NCBI RefSeq assembly: GCF_004341445.1
Contig: NZ_SLXV01000029.1
Location: 1 to 37,312, forward strand
DNA length: 37,312 nucleotides
Source: Baia soyae
GTDB lineage: Bacteria > Bacillota > Bacilli > Thermoactinomycetales > Thermoactinomycetaceae
Reading direction: 5' to 3'
Of the stretch, positions 33,516-37,312 are shown piece by piece. Both the position numbers and the translations under genes were made by a program. The notes under the pieces are model-generated. The model was not told the origin of the DNA, did no database searches, and saw only the letters and a list, made by a program, of their open reading frames with translations. Numbering within the stretch: the first letter of the stretch is position 1; the number at the start of each line of letters is the position of its first letter.

Positions 33516-33636
33516 TTTCTCTTATCCAGAGAGGTTGAGGGACAGGCCCTATGATACCTCGGCAACCAGTCTGTATGGTCAACATACAAACAAGGTGCCA
33601 ATTCCTGCAGAGCTTTTTTGTCTGGTAGATGAGAGG
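33516..33636 (+). promoter_or_regulatory. SAM-I (S-box) riboswitch aptamer
   Basis: The S-box core is plain: CTTATCCAGAGAGGTTGAGGG, then GGCCCTATGATACCTCGGCAACC (given here as two overlapping blocks), AAGGTGCCAATTCCTGC and the closing GATGAGAGG, which pairs with CTCTTATC to make P1. It binds S-adenosylmethionine and here controls the methionine importer genes. Confidence 0.97.
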
Positions 33637-33661
33637 AAAGTGGATCTTTGTATATATACAT

Positions 33662-33700
33662 ATCCCCTTTCTGCATTCATCTGCAGAAAGGGGATTTTTC
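33662..33700 (+). terminator. SAM-riboswitch expression platform terminator
   Basis: Arms ATCCCCTTTCTGCA (33662-33675) and TGCAGAAAGGGGAT (33682-33695) are perfectly complementary, loop 6 nt, followed by TTTTC. The left arm plus loop (33662-33682) can instead pair with 33627-33645 (AGATGAGAGGAAAGTGGAT), the 3' side of P1, forming an antiterminator. High SAM would therefore switch metNIQ off. Confidence 0.95.
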
Positions 33701-33726
33701 ATTTTGAACTAAGGAAGGTGAACAAA

Positions 33727-34485
33727 TTGATCCAAATCGAGCAAGTTACGAAACGATATCCAGCCAAGCAACGAGAGCGGGAAGTAATCGCATTGCAAGA
33801 GATTGATCTTCAGATCGAAAAGGGTGATATCTTCGGGATCGTCGGTTACAGCGGTGCCGGTAAAAGCACCTTACTCCGCTTACTAAACGGATTAGAAAAG
33901 CCAACAAGTGGCTCGATCCATGTGAACGGCAAAAAGTTAGCCGTCTTGTCTGATGGAGAGCTTCGAGTGCTTAGACAAAAAATCGGCATGATCTTCCAAC
34001 ATTATCATCTTCTATGGTCCCGTACCGTGAGAGAAAATGTAGCCTTTCCACTCGAAATAGCAGGGAAAACGAAGCGCGAAATCGAGCAACGAACAGAAGA
34101 ATTATTACGACGGGTCGGGCTATGGGAACGCAAAGATGCGTATCCATCCGAATTAAGCGGCGGGCAAAAGCAACGTGTCGGGATTGCACGTGCGCTGGCC
34201 AATGATCCGTTTTTGCTACTGTGTGACGAAGCGACTTCTGCACTCGATCCAGAAACGACGACTTCCATTTTGCAATTAATAAAAGAGATCAACCAAGAGA
34301 TGGGGATTACCGTTGCCTTGATCACGCACGAGATGAGTGTAGTAGATGCCATTTGTAACAAAGTAGCGGTGATGGAGACGGGATCGATTGTGGAATTAGG
34401 CGAGGTAAAACAAGTGTTTCGAGAGCCACAGCATGAAGTGACGAAGCGTTTTACAGAGGGTTTGGGAGGTGACCACATTGCTTAG
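33727..34485 (+). CDS. metN: Methionine ABC transporter ATP-binding protein, short form
   Basis: MetN powers methionine uptake. The 252-aa protein has Walker A GYSGAGKST, signature LSGGQKQRVGIARAL, Walker B LLLCDEATSALD and the switch His in LITHEM. It stops soon after the ABC domain, about 90 residues short of typical MetN, and so lacks the C-terminal NIL (ACT-like) domain through which methionine inhibits transport. Start TTG 33727 has GGAAGGTG 6 nt upstream; readings further upstream run through the riboswitch. The end overlaps metI by 8 nt. Confidence 0.94.
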   Translation: MIQIEQVTKRYPAKQREREVIALQEIDLQIEKGDIFGIVGYSGAGKSTLLRLLNGLEKPTSGSIHVNGKKLAVLSDGELRVLRQKIGMIFQHYHLLWSRTVRENVAFPLEIAGKTKREIEQRTEELLRRVGLWERKDAYPSELSGGQKQRVGIARALANDPFLLLCDEATSALDPETTTSILQLIKEINQEMGITVALITHEMSVVDAICNKVAVMETGSIVELGEVKQVFREPQHEVTKRFTEGLGGDHIA

Positions 34486-35134
34486 TCAAGTTGACTGGGA
34501 GACCGTTTGGCAAGCTACGTTAGATACATTGCAAATGGTAGGGATTTCAACGTTGTTCACGGTACTACTGGGTTTGCCACTTGGTGTGCTCCTCGTGATT
34601 ACGAATCGTGGTCATCTATGGGAGAACCAAGTGATTCATAAAAGCTTAGCCGTTGTAGTGAATGTATTTCGGGGTGTTCCGTTTATCGTCCTTATTTTAT
34701 TGTTATTTCCTTTATCGACGTTTCTCATTGGCACCAGCTTAGGACCGACTGCGGCCACGATTCCACTAACCGTAGCGGCTGCCCCATTTTTTGCTCGGAT
34801 GGTAGAGACCGCATTGTTGGAAGTGGATCGGGGCACATTGGAAGCCGCTCATGCGATGGGCGCGAATCGATTTACCATGATTCGCAAGGTTTTATTAGCC
34901 GAGTCCCTACCAGCTATTATTTCCGGGATTACCGTAACCTGTGTCTCGTTAATCGGTTACTCTGCCTTTGCTGGAATTGTAGGTGGTGGTGGATTGGGAG
35001 ACGTTGCTCTACGAGTAGGCTTCCAATCGTTTAATAATGAGATGTTGCTCGTATGTAGCTTTATTTTAGTAGCCATTGTTCAAATCGTTCAGTGGATCGG
35101 CGATGCGATCAGTCGCAAAGTGGACCACCGTTAA
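34478..35134 (+). CDS. metI: Methionine ABC transporter permease
   Basis: MetI is the membrane channel of the methionine importer. The 218-aa protein has five hydrophobic segments, the permease signature NVFRGVPFIVLILLL and the EAA loop EAAHAMGANRFTMIRKVLL that contacts MetN. Start TTG 34478 is supported by GGGAGGTG (34464-34471) 6 nt upstream and by the family N-terminus; a GTG at 34469 falls inside that site. Translation is coupled to metN. Confidence 0.95.
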   Translation: MLSQVDWETVWQATLDTLQMVGISTLFTVLLGLPLGVLLVITNRGHLWENQVIHKSLAVVVNVFRGVPFIVLILLLFPLSTFLIGTSLGPTAATIPLTVAAAPFFARMVETALLEVDRGTLEAAHAMGANRFTMIRKVLLAESLPAIISGITVTCVSLIGYSAFAGIVGGGGLGDVALRVGFQSFNNEMLLVCSFILVAIVQIVQWIGDAISRKVDHR

Positions 35135-35169
35135 GAAAAGAATCATATATAACACTGGAGGAATAAGAG

Positions 35170-35964
35170 ATGAAAAAAAGTTGGCTCATTGCCCTAATCG
35201 CGGTTGTATCCCTGCTTGCTGTTGCTTGCGGAGGGGGGAAGAAAGAAGAGTCTACGTTAACCGTAGGAGCTTCCCAAGTACCACACGCTGAGATTTTAGA
35301 GCACATCAAACCGCAGCTTGAAAAAGAAGGCGTAAAACTGAACGTAAAAGTATTTCAAGACTATGTATTGCCAAACAAAGCGGTAGAAGAAGGGCAGCTC
35401 GATGCGAACTTCTTCCAACACGTTCCTTGGCTAGAGACCACAAACAAAGAAAAAGGGTATCATATCGTAAAAGTTGCCGGTGTTCATATCGAGCCAATGG
35501 GTGCATACTCGAAGAAATGGAAAGAAGTTTCCCAGATCCCAAATGGCGCAACAGTATCATTGCCGAATGACCCATCTAATTTCAAGAGATCCCTTCAGCT
35601 TTTAGAGACAAAAGGATTAATCAAATTAGATAGTCCAGATGGCGAGAAAACCCTTCAATCCATCAAAGAAAATCCAAAGAAACTTCAATTTAAGCAATTA
35701 GAAGCGGCTATGCTTCCTCGTACCATAGGAGAGGTAGACTTAGCGGTTATCAACACAAACTATGCATTACAAGCCAAACTAAACCCAATCAAAGATGCCA
35801 TGTTCATCGAGGATAAAAACTCACCGTATGTAAATATACTAGCGGCAAAAAAGGGTAATGAAAACAAAGATGCCCTTACGAAACTGGCGAAAGTCTTGAA
35901 CTCACCCGAAGTGAAAAAGTTTATCGATGAGAAGTACAAAGGCGCAGTCATGGCCGCGTTTTAA
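35170..35964 (+). CDS. metQ: Methionine-binding lipoprotein
   Basis: MetQ captures methionine outside the membrane and hands it to MetNI. The 264-aa protein has a lipoprotein signal (KKSWLIALIAVVSLLAVAC) with the lipid-anchored Cys20 followed by GGG. The NlpA family core follows: VGASQVPHAEILEHIKP, QDYVLPNKAVEEGQLDANFFQH, and VSLPNDPSNFKRSLQLLE. GGAGGAATAAG precedes ATG 35170, 35 nt after metI. The gene ends with a strong terminator. Confidence 0.96.
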   Translation: MKKSWLIALIAVVSLLAVACGGGKKEESTLTVGASQVPHAEILEHIKPQLEKEGVKLNVKVFQDYVLPNKAVEEGQLDANFFQHVPWLETTNKEKGYHIVKVAGVHIEPMGAYSKKWKEVSQIPNGATVSLPNDPSNFKRSLQLLETKGLIKLDSPDGEKTLQSIKENPKKLQFKQLEAAMLPRTIGEVDLAVINTNYALQAKLNPIKDAMFIEDKNSPYVNILAAKKGNENKDALTKLAKVLNSPEVKKFIDEKYKGAVMAAF

Positions 35965-35968
35965 TCGA

Positions 35969-36024
35969 ACTCTCCAGTACGGACCTATGAATCGAATAGG
36001 TCGTGCTGGGGAGTATTTGTTTCC
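35969..36024 (+). terminator. metNIQ terminator
   Basis: An ~18-bp stem with one bulged G (ACTCTCCAGTAC-GACCTAT with ATAGGTCGTGCTGGGGAGT, some G.U pairs) and a 7-nt loop is followed by ATTTGTTTCC. Confidence 0.8.
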
Positions 36025-36053
36025 TTGAGAACTATAACTTAAAAGGATATATT
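36025..36053 (+). promoter_or_regulatory. Sigma-A promoter of the beta-lactamase gene
   Basis: TTGAGA (36025-36030, 5/6) and TATATT (36048-36053, 5/6) are spaced by 17 nt. The leader would be about 140 nt and contains a TAGGGG/CCCCTA hairpin, an orphan Shine-Dalgarno and a TGGGAAT/ATTCCCCA inverted repeat. Confidence 0.65.
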
Positions 36054-36096
36054 TGTAAGTAAATATGTAAAGAAAAAGAGTTTGTTTTTGTTTTTG

Positions 36097-36196
36097 TAGG
36101 GGAAATAGAAACCCCTAAGGGAGGTGTCCATTCGAATAGGAAGTATGTGGGAATACCAAATTCCCCATCTACGAATCTATAGCAGAAAAGGATGAT
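36097..36196 (+). promoter_or_regulatory. Structured bla leader with an orphan Shine-Dalgarno and short open frame
   Basis: TAGGGG (36097-36102) and CCCCTA (36112-36117) form a hairpin. AAGGGAGGTG (36117-36126) is a strong ribosome binding site followed, at proper spacing, only by ATT (36130). That frame stays open for 22 codons and stops at TGA 36194-36196, inside the bla ribosome binding site. ATG 36145 in the same frame has a poorly spaced AGGAA. This could be a leader peptide or a decayed gene start. Confidence 0.35.
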
Positions 36197-36201
36197 ATCT
36201 C

Positions 36202-37113
36202 TTGAAGAAAATGAAAATGGTACTCGGAATGCTTGCTGGAGTATGTCTTTTTAGTCTTACGGGTGTAAGTGAAATGGTTCGAGCAGAAGAAAATAAAATC
36301 AAACATAGTGTAAGTGATGATGGCGTGAATCAAACATTTACCGATTTGGAAAAGAAATTTGATGCAAGGCTCGGTGTTTATGCCATCGATACAGGAACAG
36401 GACGTAGCGTTACCCATCGGTCGGACGAGCGTTTTGCTTACGCGTCTACTTTTAAGACTCTCATAGTAGGAATGTTGTTGAAGCAGAAGTCGGTTGATCA
36501 GCTAAATGAATTGATTACATATACAAAAGAGGACGTGACTCGATCTGGATATGCACCTATTACCGAAAAGCATATAGATACGGGCATGACTCTGAAAGAG
36601 CTTTGTGATGCAACCCTTCGCTATAGCGATAATGCAGCACTCAACCTCATACTTGAGAAAATAGGTGGTCCGACAGTAGCGAGAAAGGAATTAATGAGGA
36701 TTGGCGATTATACGACGAAACCTTTTCGCTTTGAGCCAGAACTGAATGAAGCGACTCCTGGAGACATTCGTGATACAAGCACTCCAAAGGCGCTAGCAAC
36801 GAGTCTAAAGGCTTTCACACTGGGGAATGTCCTTCAGGCGGACAAGCGTGATATGTTAATCGATTGGATGAAGAGAAATACAACAGGAGATAAGCTCATT
36901 CGTGCAGGTGTTCCGGCAGGCTGGGTTGTGGGTGATAAAACGGGATCAGGTGGCTACGGAACCCGAAATGATATTGCCATCGTCTGGCCTCCGAATCGAG
37001 CGCCGATTGTGATTGCTGTGTTATCGAGTCGAGACAAGAAAGATGCTACTTATAACGAAGAGCTAATTGCACAGGCGACTAAAGAAGTGATTCGTGCACT
37101 TGATAAGAAGTAG
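36202..37113 (+). CDS. Class A beta-lactamase
   Basis: A secreted serine hydrolase that opens beta-lactam rings. All class A motifs are intact: S82-T-F-K85, S142-D-N144, E178-P-E-L-N182 (the omega loop Glu) and K246-T-G248 followed by SGGYGTRND. The N-terminus is a signal peptide (about 1-28, ending MVRA). The 303-aa length is normal. Start TTG 36202 has AAAGGATGA 7 nt upstream; ATG 36211 is an alternative. No blaI/blaR1 genes adjoin it, so it is not in the usual inducible arrangement. Substrate range cannot be judged from sequence. Confidence 0.95.
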   Translation: MKKMKMVLGMLAGVCLFSLTGVSEMVRAEENKIKHSVSDDGVNQTFTDLEKKFDARLGVYAIDTGTGRSVTHRSDERFAYASTFKTLIVGMLLKQKSVDQLNELITYTKEDVTRSGYAPITEKHIDTGMTLKELCDATLRYSDNAALNLILEKIGGPTVARKELMRIGDYTTKPFRFEPELNEATPGDIRDTSTPKALATSLKAFTLGNVLQADKRDMLIDWMKRNTTGDKLIRAGVPAGWVVGDKTGSGGYGTRNDIAIVWPPNRAPIVIAVLSSRDKKDATYNEELIAQATKEVIRALDKK

Positions 37114-37172
37114 GGATAAGACAAATTGATTTTGATGTTTTATGATCCTAATTAGATGTCGTTATGGGTCAA

Positions 37173-37217
37173 GAAAAGAAGGATTCGATCTATCAATTAG
37201 ATCGAATCCTTCTTTTC
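37173..37217. terminator. Perfect palindromic terminator after bla
   Basis: Arms 37173-37192 and 37198-37217 are complementary over all 20 bp with a 5-nt loop. The outer part is GAAAAGAAGG/CCTTCTTTTC, suitable for termination in both directions. The intron begins at the next base. Confidence 0.85.
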
Positions 37218-37312
37218 GTGCGCCCGGCATGGGCGTAGTCTATAGGGTGAAAGTCCCGAATGGTGAAGGTAGCAGTAGCCATTAGCTTAAGGCAAGGGTG
37301 TCCACCGTGAGG
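37218..37312 (+). mobile_element. Group II intron, 5' end (domain I start)
   Basis: The 5' boundary GTGCGCCCGGCATGGGC, followed by TATAGGGTGAAAGTCCCGAA and AAGGCAAGGGTGTCCACCGTGAGG (in two pieces), is the conserved start of bacterial group II introns that carry a reverse transcriptase gene. Only 95 nt are in the window; the rest of domain I and any intron-encoded protein lie downstream. It starts exactly at the base of the preceding hairpin, a placement typical of class IIC introns, although the subclass cannot be proved from this piece. Confidence 0.88.

Noticed and set aside
36238-36250. Possible lipobox in the beta-lactamase signal (LAGVC)
   Set aside because: The residue before Cys is Val, not Gly, Ala or Ser, and a normal signal peptidase I site follows; the protein is more likely freely secreted.

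Overview
The window comes from a low-to-moderate-GC, Gram-positive, endospore-forming member of the Bacillales. Diagnostic features are spoIID, a degenerate LytM spoIIQ and spoIIID in B. subtilis-like order, a SAM-I riboswitch, GGAGG-type ribosome binding sites and frequent TTG/GTG starts. The eleven-subunit Nuo operon immediately upstream of ywzB-ywmB-murA suggests a family such as Thermoactinomycetaceae, but that placement is inference.

Layout. (1) 1-154: the 3' end of a 5S rRNA gene with the rRNA operon terminator. (2) 155-1316: non-coding DNA around one small secreted-protein gene on the minus strand, with a 70-nt imperfect hairpin and a 16S-like fragment. (3) 1317-11260: nuoABCDHIJKLMN, a complex I lacking the NADH-oxidising NuoEFG module, behind a clear sigma-A promoter and ended by a strong hairpin. 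(4) 11506-17286: a cell-envelope and sporulation block with ywzB, ywmB, murA, spoIID, spoIIQ (with a well-formed SigF-type promoter), spoIIID and an EpuA-family membrane protein; mbl is absent after spoIIID. (5) 17351-19751: a CDP-alcohol phosphatidyltransferase, an ACT-domain malic enzyme and fabZ, most with their own terminators.

(6) 19800-33449: a surface-polysaccharide locus. Four consecutive genes match the WbpB, WbpE, WbpA and WbpD steps from UDP-GlcNAc to UDP-2,3-diacetamido-2,3-dideoxyglucuronate. They are followed by a Wzx-like flippase, a Wzy/O-antigen-ligase-like protein, a GT4 glycosyltransferase and a sugar-nucleotide epimerase. A separately transcribed initiating sugar-phosphate transferase and a second Wzy-GT4 pair follow. 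Three upstream regions in this locus carry related TGTAAT/TGTAAC arrays, which may be sites for a shared regulator. Two tiny single-TM proteins (48 and 36 aa, each with a strong Shine-Dalgarno) are encoded divergently from the first and third of these units.

(7) 33438-35964: metNIQ methionine importer under a SAM-I riboswitch with explicit terminator and antiterminator; MetN lacks the usual C-terminal NIL domain. (8) 36025-37113: a class A beta-lactamase with its own promoter and long leader. (9) 37173-37312: a perfect 20-bp hairpin directly followed by the 5' end of a group II intron, cut by the window edge.

The most worthwhile leads are the uronic-acid polysaccharide locus with its shared operator-like arrays and micro-proteins, the intron placement, and the bla leader. 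I do not see a clearly undescribed defence or mobile system in the window.
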